From positions 930,001 through 994,000 of the forward strand of contig CP085834.1 in the NCBI GenBank assembly GCA_020809705.1: a DNA stretch of 64,000 nucleotides. Direction: 5' to 3'. The stretch comes from Calonectria ilicicola. Its lineage: Eukaryota > Ascomycota > Sordariomycetes > Hypocreales > Nectriaceae. The notes beneath the pieces were generated by a model. That model was given only the letters and a program-made list of their open reading frames with translations, did not search any database and was not told the DNA's origin. Below, piece by piece: positions 28,538 through 40,645 of this stretch. Position 1 is the first letter of the stretch. Each line of letters begins with the position of its first letter. Both the position numbers and the translations under genes were made by a program.

Positions 28538-31500
28538 TAATGTTCTTTTTTTATTAATCTTATTCTTAAGGCTTATTAGATTGATTTTATGTATAAGTTT
28601 CTTATTTTTAATCTTTAAAATATTTTCTAATTATATTTTATAATTTAAGTAATTTTAAATTATATTTTTATATTAATACTTAAGCCTAGCTTATTAATTT
28701 AATTAACTTTAAAATTATATTATATTCTTTTTATTTTTTAAGAATTTATAATATAAGATATTACTAGATTTTAATAATTATTATAATAAATATACCTATT
28801 ATAGTAAAATATGTAATATTTTAGAGATATCTTTAGCTATATATATATTATTTTTATAAATAATAAATATAAGTAGGTACTAATATTTTATAATAATCTA
28901 GATAAATTAGAAGTTTAATTATTTAGATATAGAAGAGGAGGTAGCTAAGAAGGAATTCCTTTATATATAAATAAAAATATTTATTATATAAGCTAAAGTT
29001 TAAGAGTCCTTAAACCATTTATTCTATCTTTATTATTAAAAGTATTAGCTTAAAATAAAAGATATAAAGATAATATATTAAAATCTTTTTCTTTAAATAA
29101 ATTAAAGAAGATAGATTAGGTGAAATTAGAGGCTATTATTTAAATATAATCTTTAAGGGTTATAAATATTATTAATTAGAATGCTATTAATTTTAATAGT
29201 TTGCTTGGTATTATATCTTTAGGAATGCTTCTAGTATCTTTAAGTAATATATAAGGTATTTAGTAAATTCTTAGATTATTTCTTTATAGCTTTTTTATTT
29301 AATTTTAAATTTTTTATTTTCTTTTTTTTTTATAAGATTTTTTTAATTTTTTATTAATCTTTTAGATTTTTTATTTATAGTTTATATTTAGGTTCTATAT
29401 TTACCTAGATGCTATTACTAGGTTCTAGTAGTGAGATATAGAAGATAGGGTAAATTTTAATGTTATTTAGGAGGTTAAGTTTGTAGTTATTTTTTAATAT
29501 TTTTCTTTTAATTAGGTATAATTTAATTTATATAAAGTTAATTTTTTTATTTTATTTTTTTATTATAAGATTTTTTATTATTAAATAGATTATATCTTTC
29601 TTTAAGAAGGATAGTTCTTTTAGCTTTTTTAAGTTATAATATCTTTTTATTATATTATAGATAAACTTAAGTTTTATTTTTATTTCTTTATATAATTTTT
29701 TTAAATTATTTAATTTAATTATAGCTTTTACTTGAATTATACCTTCTAAAAAGACTTAATAAATATCTAATATAAAGCTAAAATTAGCTTTTATTAGTAT
29801 TATCTTAATATTATAATTATAGGATATATTATATACTAATTATATAATAGGTAATTTTTCTATTTAATTAATTTATTTATAATTAATATAGTATTATAGA
29901 TATTACTTAATTTCCTAATTTTAGTATTTAGTTTATTTATTTATTTAAGGGTAAAAAGCTATATTTAGCTTATAATTTAATCTTATTAAGAATATTAGGC
30001 TTTATTAAAACTTAAATATAAATAATTATCCTTTATTTAAAATAATTTTAATTAGTAATCTATATATAATAATTATATTTTAAAAGAAAAGATAGGTAAA
30101 TTGTTCTTTTTTTATTACTTTATTATAAAGGAAATAATATATTACTTTTATAAAGTAATTAATAATAATAAAAATATTATTATAATATACTTCTATAATA
30201 AGGTTTATTAATAAAGGAAGATTAATAATAAAGTCTATTATAATTAAATTTTATGATTATTATATAATAAAAGATAATTATAATAATCTATATAATTTAT
30301 ATCTTAGTTTTTTAAAGTATTAATATAAATTATATTCCTTATATACTTATTTAACTTTCTTTTTCATTTTATTAAAAGAAAATATCTATTTGACTTATTT
30401 AAAGATTTTATTAATATCTTTATAGCTATATAAGGGATATTTATAAATATCCTTTATTAACTCTATTTAATATTCTTTTAGTATTTATAAGTAATTTATT
30501 TTTTCTTTTTCTAAAAGTACTAGATTATATTCTTTAATTTTCCTTAGTAATAGATTACTTTATCCTACTTATTATATTAGTATTTCTATAATAGTTATTT
30601 TGGTTATATATAGTAGTCCTTTTACTTTTATAGTAATAATTATTTTCTTTATTTTTATTATTATTTTATTAATTAGGGCTTATTTTAAATCTTTATTAAT
30701 ATTATAAATTAATAGTTTTTTTTATATTTTTAGTTTTTTTATATTATAGTTAGATTAGTAGCTAATTATATTAGTATAATTGTTTTTAATTCCTTTAATA
30801 TAGATAATTTAGTAATTAAATTTAAATAAATATTCTATATATTATAATTACCTTTTATTAAATTTTTAAATAATTATAAAATAAGTAATATTTTTATAAT
30901 TAATATATATTATAATTTTATAATTACTTTCTAAAAGATATTATTAAAATTCTTTAAAAGTATTAATAATAATAAGAAATTCTTATTATAGATAGAGTAA
31001 TTTAGCTTAAGGCTATATAATCTATATAAGTAGAATATTATAAGATATAGATTTTCTTATTTATCTTATTATCCAATCTAGACCCCTAGGGCAAAGTCTA
31101 ATATATTAGTTTCTAGCTCTATAGGCTTATTAGGGTTGAATATTGTAAGGATAGGTTCTTTTAAAATAGTATTTTTTATAACTTTAAATAATTATTATAT
31201 TTTATTTTTTTATTAAAAGATAATTCTTTTTTAATTAGTTCTATTATATCTAAAGTAATTTTATTAAATCTTTTAATAAATCTTTAATAATAATTAATAA
31301 ATCTAAGAAAGACTTATATTTTCTTTATATTAATAGGTTCCTTTTAATTCTTTACTATAATAATTTTCTTTAGGTTTATATAAATTTCATTAGAATTAAT
31401 AATATATTCTAGGAATTCTACTTTTTAAATATAAAACTTACTTTTTTTAATTTAATTAAAAGTTTAATATCTTAAAGGGCTTTTAAGATCTTATAGATAT

Positions 31501-34500
31501 ATTCTTTATATTCTTTTTTATTTTTAAAAAAGATAAAGATATTATTTAGGTAGTAGATAATAAAGATATTTAAGTATTTTTATAATATATTAATTATTAT
31601 TTATTAAAATAATATTAATATATTTATAAATTTAAAAAATATAATTAAATATTTAAATAATTTAAATTTAATTTAAAAAATAGTTTTTTATTTATATTTT
31701 TTTTAATATAAATAAGATTATATATTCCTTTAAGATCTAATATAGTAAAGATATTAACTTTATAAAGATAATCTTTTATTTTATTAATTAATAATAATAA
31801 AGTATAATCTTTAATAATAATATTATTAAGTTATTAATAATTTATAATAAAATATAATTTTTATTTTTTTTAAATATAAATATAATAAAATAATTAACTT
31901 TAAAATTTAAAATATAAATATATTCTTTTTTAAATATATCTTAGATATATTCCTTTAAAATATTAAGCTTAATTTAATTAAGATTATAAATAAAGTAAAA
32001 TTAAATATTAAATCTATTTTTAAAAATAATTTTATAATCTTACTAATTAAACTTAGGTAATCTAATATCTAGTTCTTTTATAAAAAGCTTTTTATAGATT
32101 TAGTATTATAGGGATATATTATATAATTTATTTATTTTTATTTTAATTTTTATTTTTTAAAGCTTTTATTAATTTATTAAAATTATATTTTAAAATAAAT
32201 AATTATTTATTATTTTTATTTTTTTTAATTATTTTTATATTTATATTTTATTTTTTAAATAATAAAGATTTTCCTTTACTTATATCTTTTACTTAATTAA
32301 GATTAAAAGTTTAAAATCTTTTATTATTTTTTATAAAAATATTATTAATTATATTATACTTTTTAAATATTTATATTTAGTTAGTATATTAGTAGATATT
32401 AAGATTATATTAATATAATTATAGGTACTCTAAAACTAGATTATATTATCTAATATTAATAATATTAAAGATTATTCCTTAATTCTTTCTTTTAATAAAG
32501 ACTTTTAAATAATTAATCTTTTTATTTATAATATTATTATTATAATTAAAAGAGATTTCTTTTATATTAATAATTTTATATAAATTAGCTTTTATTATTC
32601 ATAATAATTAAAGTTAATTAATTATTTAAAAATTAATATAATTTTATTTAACTTTATTATTTATTATAATATTATATTATTTCTTTTTAATTCTTATTTT
32701 TATTTCTAATTATTATTAAAATTACTTTTTAATTATAAAATATAAAGCTTTTTTAAAAATTCTTTTAATAACTTTAGAGATTATTACCCTAATTACTTCT
32801 ATTACTTTTCTATAAAGGGCTTTATTTATTTTTTAATTTTATTTAATATTAAATTATTATTTTATTTATTATATAAATATTATATTTAAGATTTTAATAT
32901 TTATTCTAAAATAGCTTATTATAATTAGAGAATTTAAGCTTACTTAATTCTAATATAATAAACTAATAATAAAGATTTCTTTCTATTACTTTATATTAAT
33001 TAAAGTATTTTCTATAAATATAATAAATAATTATATCTTTTACTTTAATAAAAAAGTATATTATATATTATTTTTACTTTATATATTAAAGGTAATTATA
33101 ATTATAATAATTTACTTATAAAATATTCTTATATTCTTTATATATTATATTTAGTTTAAGATTATTTTTTTAATATTGGATAGGTTAAGGATTATAGTTT
33201 TTTAATTATTATTTACTTTATATAAGTAGGAAGATTTTATTTTTATCTTATAAAGATTCTTTAATTTATTAAATTATTTTTTTAATATTAATTATCTATT
33301 TTCTATTTCTATTTTTATTATAAATATAAGTATTTTACTATATTAGTGCTTTATTAGTATATATATTTAGGATGAATATAAGGATTTCTATTTTCTTAGC
33401 TTATTTTAATCATTTATAGAGGAGGTAGAACTAGCTTTTTTATTAAATTAACTATACTTTTTAAATAGTTTTATTAATTTCTTATTATAGAATAAGTTTT
33501 ATCTTATATAATTTATAATCTTTTATATACTATTTAACTATAATAGTTAATTTATATTTCCTAATAATAATAAAAATAACTTTTCTTATAATATTCCCTT
33601 TCCCTTTTAATACTAAGATTTATTAAATTTTTATAATATTAAATTATTTTTATTTTTTTAATATAAATTTAAATTAATTTTCTATTTTTAAGAAATAATA
33701 TTTAAAGGATTTATATTCTTTCTTTTTATAATTAAAGTAAGTAATCTTACTTTTATTATAATTCTAGATAATATTAAGTTCTATTAATTCTAAATAAGTC
33801 CTATATATAATACTTTATTACTTATTTTAGGTTTTTTTTATTTAAAATATATAAGGTTTTATTATTTTAAATATATTCTTTATATTAATTAAATTATCTT
33901 TTATTAATTTTAATAATACTTTTAATATACTTTTAGAGTTTTTCTAATTAATCTTTTTTATAGATTTTATTTTTAATTTTACTTTTTAAATCTTTATAAT
34001 AAAGTTTTATTAATATATTATTATCTTAAACTATTTATATTATAATTTTTTTAAATTTAATTAAATATTAATTATAAGATTTTATTTATTTAAATTTATA
34101 TAATTAATTTATAATTTATTATTTTATATTAATTATATTAAAATTATTTTTAATAATAATCTTAAAATTTTCTTAATTTTTAAAATTTTTTTAAATTTTT
34201 TTAATTTAATTAATATTATTTTTATTTTTTAAATAATCTTTTATAATAAATTTAAATTATACTTTTATATTTTCTTAAAAAGGATTTTAATATATAATAT
34301 TTAAACTTTAAGAATTATAAATTAGATTAAAAAGAAATAAAAGTATTTTTTTATTTAAGTAAAGAAAAGAACTATATTAGTAGCTTTCTTTAAAAAAGGT
34401 TCTAGGATTGGAGATCTTAGAATTTTATTAATATCTTTACTCTTACTTTCTTTAATTATAATAATTCTAGCTTTTTTTATTTTAAGTTAAGCTTATATAT

Positions 34501-34641
34501 TTATAAGTTTTTTTTTAATTTATTATAATTTTATAATTAATTTAATATTATTAAAAAAAATAATAATAATAAAATTCTTTTTAAATATTATTATTATTTA
34601 ATTATTAATATAAATAATTAATTAAATAAAAGTTTTTAATA

Positions 34642-35036
34642 TATAATAATTTAATTAATTCTTAATTTAATAAATTAATTAAAATAAAGAGTTTATTATT
34701 AATAAAATAATTAAATATATTATAATAAATAAAATAATAGAAATATTATATTAAATAATAATTAATTATAATTAAAATAATTAAATTATATTAAAAGCTA
34801 ATTAATATTAATTATAAGGGTAGATTCTAATCTATTTATATACTATTACCTAGTAAGCGCTTACTATATTAATTCTATCTAATATAGTAATAATTAAGGT
34901 ATTAATTATAGGATAATTACTAATATTATAGATGATTGCTTATAAGCGCTTTCTTATTGGTTGGTATGGGGCTATAGGGTAAGCGAATATTGGTTCTGCC
35001 ATCTTTGACTGCCTAGGCATGTCATGGGTCATAACA
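34642..35036 (-). repeat. C2 right LTR (395 bp)
   Basis: The inner (left) end is AT-converted. The outer end retains gtcatgggtcataaca with an intact terminal CA, followed by the TSD taatc. Confidence 0.87.
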
Positions 35037-35041
35037 TAATC

Positions 35042-36240
35042 TATCTCTATATATTCTTTATTACTATAATATTAGTAAAGAGGCTTTTATTTATAATAGG
35101 TATTAAAGTAGAAGTCCTAGTATATTCTATATTATTTAAATATTAAAGATTTTTTAATAAAATAAATAAGTCTAGAGGTCTTAAAAAGTTTCTATTATTT
35201 ATTAATTAGCTTTAAAAAGAAAATTAGAATTATCTTCTTATTTTTTATATTAGAATTATATTTTATAAAGTATATATTTTCTAATCTTATTCCAATTTAT
35301 CTTTTAATTTTTTCTTTTAAAAAAAAGAAAATTTTTTTTTTTAATCTTCCTTTAAAAATTAATATAGATAATAGATAATTATATATTATATAAATAATTT
35401 ATTTAATTAATTTCTCTACTTCTATTTTATTTATAAAAGGAAAATAGTTCCTTTTCTTATTTATAATTAAATCTCTAATTATAATATTTCTTACTATAAA
35501 TAAGAAACTAATTATAATATATTTAACTTATTTAATATTTATTAACTAAAGCTAAAGAACCTTAATTATTATAATAAAGATCTTAGTAGATTCCTTATGC
35601 CTAGTAGGGGCTTTATTATATAATTAGATAAGAATATAGAGGTCCTTCTTATTATTAAATAGGATTAGTTTTTTAGATACCTCTTTAAGATCTATTATAA
35701 TAGTTATTAATTAGGCTATATTAGCTACTACTATCTATATATAGCTCCTAATCTAGGTATTAATTATCTTAGATTATATAGGCACTTTCTATTAATTATT
35801 ATTTCTAAATTAGGCTATAACTTAACTACTACCTAAATTTTTAAAGATCTTACTATCTTTTTAAAAAATTTATATTCTACTTAATCTAGAAATTTCTTTA
35901 TAAAGTTTATAATAAAATTCTTTTTATAAAAAATTTTAAAATTATTTATTATTTTATTAAAAATCTTTATAAATATTTTAAAAATATTAATTCTTTTTAT
36001 AATTTTTTTATATAATTTAAAACTTATAATATTAATATTATTAATTAAAAAATCTTTCTTTTCCTTACTTTTACTATCTTCTTATAAAAATTAAACTTTA
36101 ATAACTTTAATTATTATAAATTATATTAAAAAAAATTTAAAATTAATTTAAATTATAAAATAACTTTCTATTAAAAATCAATATCTATTACATTCATCTA
36201 TTAACTAATCTTAATATTTTTATTCTTATTTATATTTAGG
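35042..36240 (-). mobile_element. Probable 5' (ORF1) part of the LINE
   Basis: AT-rich sequence right of C2. The three host segments add up to about 5.6 kb, a plausible LINE length. On the minus strand there are lysine-rich degraded stretches around 35330-35700 that could be ORF1, but no diagnostic motif. The right edge with normal-GC DNA is near 36240. It could instead be an unrelated repeat. Confidence 0.45.
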
Positions 36241-37364
36241 AAAATACTCTTAAATCCTCGAAAGAAGAGGTTCTTACTAGCATTTCCTTAAGAAGCCATG
36301 GCAACTCAAGCCTATATTAAGAGCTTAAGTGTGGGTTAGGCAGACTTCTTAACAGTGGGTCCGGTCAGAAAAATAAATCAAGGAGAGAGTTGTGGTTGTG
36401 TATTGAATCCCATGGCAAGGATCTTGCAACACGACCAACACCATCCAAGACTGTTGGCCGATTGCGGAGTTGCCTGGTGGATGGCTGATTATCTCGTGTT
36501 TTCTGTCTCTCAAGACAAAAATATCATTAACCTTACCTTCAAGGTTTCATAGCCACGCAGAAGGATGAGCAAGGGGCGGATTGCTGGACCCAGAATGATG
36601 CGCGTAGTGTGGGGATGGTGCAAGGCTTAGCTTGACGTACGTGCTTCGCAGATCAGCCCAGGGGTAATGAAAGGATTAGGGCCTGGAGGCGCAGCTGCCA
36701 TGCAGTAGCGATAGGCTTTATTTACGCCATGCAGTCGCAACATTTACTTTGAGCTTTTATCCCCTGTCACTCTTTATATCCAATAAAGACACGATTGGGG
36801 CGAAGCCAACACCATGAAAGCCTTTCATGGATCCAATTGACATTTTTCAATTATTCAAGTCTCAGTCAAACGAGTATCCTAAGCCGCACGCCATTTCTAC
36901 CCATGCAATAAATCCTATTGGTAGAAAAGGGCGGGCTTTGGCTTTCTGCCTGGTAGGTGGCTTACCCATCAATTAAATTGAAACGGAAATCATCAAAAGT
37001 GGCTCAATGGCCAGTCATCCATGAGGGGTTTTTGGGTGGTAACGCTTGATTTCCTCGCCACAAATAAAATTCGGTTGCAACCAACACCACTTGTTTCTCG
37101 GCAAAAATGTGGATGCTGAACGGCTGAAGCAAATGATCGCGGAAGACTGGGATGTTTCTTGTAAGACACCCATGCTGATCATCTTCCCTCCAACTTCTTG
37201 ACCCAGTGCAGCATGCATGGCTGAATGCTCAGCTGAAGGGGCTGAGTAACACCACGTGACTTCTTAGGATTGTTTCAAATCCTGGCCATGCAGCCAACCG
37301 CTCATGACAATTTGAACTCTTAACCGATGCGGAAAGTGAAAGTTTTTCAATAAACACTGCTCAA
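36241..37364. other. Intergenic, no supported gene
   Basis: Normal-GC DNA next to the transposon island. A short palindrome, ccatgaaagcctttcatgg, lies near 36811-36830. Small ORFs here have no signal peptide, splice structure or family resemblance. Confidence 0.5.
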
Positions 37365-38117
37365 ATGTCGGAGGCCTACATCAGAAGCCCAAGTGGCAAA
37401 TACTTGTATCAAATCCCTCCCATCCGTATTAATATCGCGGTGTTGGGTAAAGAGCACAGTGGGCGTCGAGGCCTGACGCAACGCGTACGTGTGCATGATT
37501 CTTTCCCACATATTTTCCATCCAAGCTAACTTTTTCCAAAGTTAGTCTATGATCACGATGATCTTGGACCGCACTGTTCTGATACCGGTCAAGACCGGAT
37601 GAGCGTTCTCATTGGCGAAGACCTCTATGTCCTTGATATTTACCGGAGCCTCGGTGGTGATGATGAGCTCATGCAGGAGCTTCGTGTTGCGCGAGAGGGC
37701 GAAATCATCATTCTTGTATACAATGTTTCTAACCAGGATAGCTTTGAGTTTGCTAAGAGGATATACCATGAGATTCTTGTCCCTCACCAGCAACAGGGGA
37801 AACTCATCTGGGTATGTGCCACCTGGGCTCATCAACCGCCAAAGGAATGGGCCATCTCTGCTGAAGAGGGCGCGAATTTTAGTGAAGGTATTGGAGCACA
37901 ATTCCACCTTGTTTCAAGTAAGACTGGACAAGGCCTAAACAGAGCTTTTGCTGAAGAGATTATACACAAAACAATGAAGAGGCGAACCGGTGTAGAAGAA
38001 GATTTGGGTGTTGCGGAAGCTCTGCATCCACAGTCTGATCAGGAAGGTTCATCGTGTCTTCCATTGCATAGAATACGGAATAAACTACGAGGTATTTTGA
38101 ACAAGAGTGATGAGTAG
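37365..38117 (+). CDS. Degenerate Ras-like small GTPase-fold protein, 2 exons, 231 aa
   Basis: Exons 37365-37484 and 37542-38117 join in phase 0 across a 57-bp intron (gtacgt...gctaac...aaag). The product follows the Ras layout: beta1/P-loop IAVLGKEHSGRRGLTQR, then LVYDHDD in the switch I position, LYVLDIYRSLGG where DxxG should be, IIILVYNVSNQDSFEF (beta4-helix), IWVCATWA where NKxD should be, and HLVSSKTGQGLN as a G5-like SAK element. The P-loop lysine is Arg and its Ser/Thr is lost; G3 and G4 are not recognisable; there is no C-terminal CaaX cysteine. Family knowledge: these residues bind nucleotide, so this protein probably cannot act as a normal GTPase switch. Start chosen at the first ATG that gives the beta1 strand. 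Confidence 0.7.
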
Positions 38118-38350
38118 TCACTATCAATGGGTTTTTTACATTTATCCATCTAAGGTTGGCTGATTGACTCTATCTAGAAGGACACATTATACGATGACCT
38201 AGAAACACAATTTGAAATGCGTAGTTACCCAAGTCTCATTTACTCTATCTAACTCCCCTTGGAGTTAATTGTGCACTTTTATTTTTTTCGAGGGTTCTTG
38301 GTTTGAGCCAAAACTCAGCCTACTACCGGACACGTGCAAATTCACCACAC

Positions 38351-38983
38351 CTAAAAGTTCGACCAGTAGGCATAGTAGGGGATTCTCTGTCCTTGGAAAT
38401 CTTTCAAACCAACCATTTCTGTGATATATCGATCACCATCGTTTCGCTCGAACCAGTAGTCAACCAAGCCATAACTACCAAAAATACGCACTCGGAACGC
38501 GTCTTCAGGCTTAGGATTCGCTTCGACCATTTTTACCCAATATATCATTTGGAATGGGCTGGTTCCAGGCGGAGGGAAGCCTTCGGGTACTGTAGCAAGT
38601 TGCGCAAGTGTTTCAGCATCAAGCAAAATGCAGGAAACGAATCGTGCACTATAATCGCTGCCGCAATCCAGTTTACTTGCCATCCAGTTTGTGAAATATC
38701 CACACACCATCGTGACCGAAGCACGATTTAGCCGTGCCTCATCCTGTAGGACGTCGTTTTTGTAGCAATGCAGAATCTCCTCGTTGGGTCTCATATCAGG
38801 CTCAGTGGACAGGTCTGCTAGGTCACTAGGGCTATTGGTCTTCATCCATTCCAGGGTGCTTCTGATCGAAGCAGCCACTTGATCCACGTAAATCTAAGCC
38901 AATCGGTCGAGAATAGCCAGAGCATGCTGAAACTGGTTCTTAAATACAGGACTGTAGGCGGTGCGTACAATAACAAAACCCCA
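38351..38983 (-). pseudogene. Conserved-looking fungal hypothetical protein with an in-frame TAG
   Basis: The frame reads WGFVIVRTAY near the N-terminus and continues through QFQHALAILDRLA, a TAG at 38894-38896, and IYVDQVAASIRSTLEW, then about 170 further residues to a stop at 38351. The sequence on both sides of the TAG is protein-like, and the opening resembles the WGFVIxRTxY start I associate with a fungal hypothetical family. No ATG opens the long part: its upstream limit is a GTG. The N-terminus is also unclear, with a TAA a few codons before WGF. Alternative: the first part is an intron ending cttag at 38894. The TAG fits a CAG-to-TAG change. Function unknown. Confidence 0.5.
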
Positions 38984-39778
38984 TTTCCTTAATTAGTGGC
39001 TTTGTTTTTGTTGCACGACATGGCGCAGCCGGCTCGTGATTTGGCGGTGAAGGAGAGGATCCCCAGGAAAGCGCGGGCGCCGAAAGTCCTCCTCGGAGAT
39101 CCAGACGGGGTATCCTGTGGCTGCCGCAGCAGCCTGGAACCCTGGGCTTTTTATTATTTCGTCATGAAACATTCTCCAGAGCTTAACTTTAGTGGACGAT
39201 AGAGGAATTGCATTGGTATAAACAACGAGTCAAAGAACGGGATGAGATGCGGAGAGGGAGAATATGCGCACTAAATAGCACCATGTATGATTTCACGAGA
39301 ATTTTTCACAGGCTCACCCAGCAACCAGCGGTCACAACCAACCACACAACTCGCTGTCAATCTCTTAGCAATTCTATTGGGTGCTGTTACTGGGGTTCAA
39401 CAACTGGCAGCCAACACCCCAGCCAAAATAAAGCTCAGTAGATCTTTGTTAGCAGCCTGTCGGTACCCACTCATAGACGTGGGCCCCCAGGCGCTGCAAT
39501 CCTAAGAGATCTAACACATAATAAACTATACCTGGTACTAAGAAAGATTTTAATTTTCGAACCATCAAAGACATCTTCACAGTAATAACATAAACTGATA
39601 GAAAACACATCCAAGAGGAATTGGGTTAGTCTTATCTCAATCATCAAAGTTACGGGTCATAAGAGAGAAGAAGTGGAAGATACCAACCAAGAAAATCACT
39701 GGTAGTCTACTGCTATCACCTAACGCTCAAAGCGTTTGATATTAGATCTCTAGGCCACTATTTCAACTTCCTATAGCT
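38984..39778. other. Intergenic, no supported gene
   Basis: I see short unrelated ORFs only, with no splice-consistent coding structure, RNA gene or repeat. Confidence 0.45.
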
Positions 39779-40263
39779 CTAGTTCAATATCAACGGAGAA
39801 CAGTTCAACATTGCTACCTGTGTGGTATTGACAGTGACTGTGCCCAGCTCCTTGGCCTTGCCACCCGTAATGGAATCCATGCGCTCCAACTCCAACACAA
39901 AGCCATCGTCGGCATGATCCACAGCAAGTATTGATCTAGAAATACCGCCATACTCAAGTATCCAACAGGATGTGCAAAGCGGGGAATCCGGCCCATCAAT
40001 ACTCTAGATAGCCATGATGCGAGCGGGGACATCGCCTCGGAAGCGCCATTCATCATAGCCAGGTCGGATACCAACTCCATCCTTCCAGCATGCAAGTTGG
40101 CGAAGTCGGAGGGATTCTCCGTCAAGCCTCGTATCGTATGTGACTACAACATAAATGAGCGGTGATCAATACCAAAAAAGGGTAGTGTTTTTTTATCATC
40201 CACAACGATGCCAGACACTGAGGCAAACAATGAAGCGATGATGGCAAGGCCAGAGAGCTGCAT
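39779..40263 (-). pseudogene. Cerato-platanin family secreted protein, interrupted by an in-frame TAG
   Basis: ATG at 40263 opens a signal peptide (MQLSGLAIIASLFASVSG). The mature part then shows VTYDTRLDGESLRL, LACWKDG, GDVPARIMAI, SPLCTSCW, SILAVDHADDGF, LERMDSITGGKAKELG and a final MLNC. This order and the four cysteines are those of cerato-platanins (Sm1/EPL1 type), which are secreted, wall-associated elicitor proteins. One TAG at 40004-40006 interrupts the frame between GDVPARIMAI and SIDGPDSP. The junction of signal peptide and mature part (about 40145-40205) also lacks a normal-sized intron: the only splice solution I find removes 29 bp. The conserved residues suggest recent loss. CAG-to-TAG is a CpA transition, as RIP favours. 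Confidence 0.8.
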
Positions 40264-40645
40264 CTTGGATGGTTAGTCGATGAAATCAATGAGAAAGATG
40301 TTGAAATGTCGAAAGAAAAAAGCCCAAGATTAATTTAGTAGCAAAGAAACTATAAGAGGGTGTGGGGGGCAAGGACGTGGTCTATTTCATGGCCCATAAT
40401 AATGACATTACTGGTTGGCGACATGTTAATGCGTGTTGGTTGTTCGATGGTGACCCATGTGATCCAGCTGCCTAGTTTAAACTGCCGTTGATTTGTTCGT
40501 GGCTGAAATGCTTGCCCGTGCGGGATGAACCTGTCGAAAAGACGTACACAACTAAACAAACTGGGCATGGCACGAAAAGCTTCTGCAGGTGTTATTCGGC
40601 TCATGTATCCATCCCCACAATCCTCGTCACCCTCAGTCTGCAATC
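40264..40645. other. Intergenic or 3' UTR, no supported gene
   Basis: An open frame on the minus strand (40350-40643) has no ATG at its start. It contains the chance-looking string GHEIDH but no other metallopeptidase feature, so I do not annotate it. Confidence 0.45.

Larger units (their letters stand above)
28143..35036 (-). mobile_element. Ty3/gypsy LTR retrotransposon C2, second copy of the C family
   Basis: 6894 bp with 395-bp LTRs (28143-28537 and 34642-35036) and a perfect TSD taatc (28138-28142 and 35037-35041). The interior aligns with C1 in the same orientation; for example, blocks around 14530-14640 and 29220-29340 are nearly identical apart from transitions. The RT box on the minus strand is degraded to YLNN at 31541-31552. 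It inserted in the LINE, not in the B elements. Confidence 0.87.
5240..36240. other. 31 kb AT-rich, RIP-degraded transposon island
   Basis: Composition is overwhelmingly A+T and rich in TA, with CA and TG scarce. Edges near 5240 and 36240 are sharp against normal-GC flanks. Where paired LTRs can be aligned by eye, the differences I see are C/T or G/A, as RIP produces. Short ORFs inside the island are chance open frames. Everything I can resolve derives from one LINE and four LTR retrotransposons in two families, listed separately. No host gene is visible inside. Confidence 0.9.

Noticed and set aside
5240..36240. Mitochondrial or centromeric DNA, or a CRISPR-like array, as an explanation of the AT-rich block
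   Set aside because: LTR pairs with matching TSDs, RT and integrase remnants and transition-only differences explain it as RIP-mutated transposons; no spaced short repeats are present.
36811..36830. Palindrome ccatgaaagcctttcatgg as a transposon terminal repeat or operator
   Set aside because: Single occurrence, no partner repeat or TSD nearby.
40350..40643. Minus-strand frame with GHEIDH, like an HExxH metallopeptidase motif
   Set aside because: No ATG, no downstream third ligand or family sequence, and the frame ends ten residues later; probably 3' flanking DNA.
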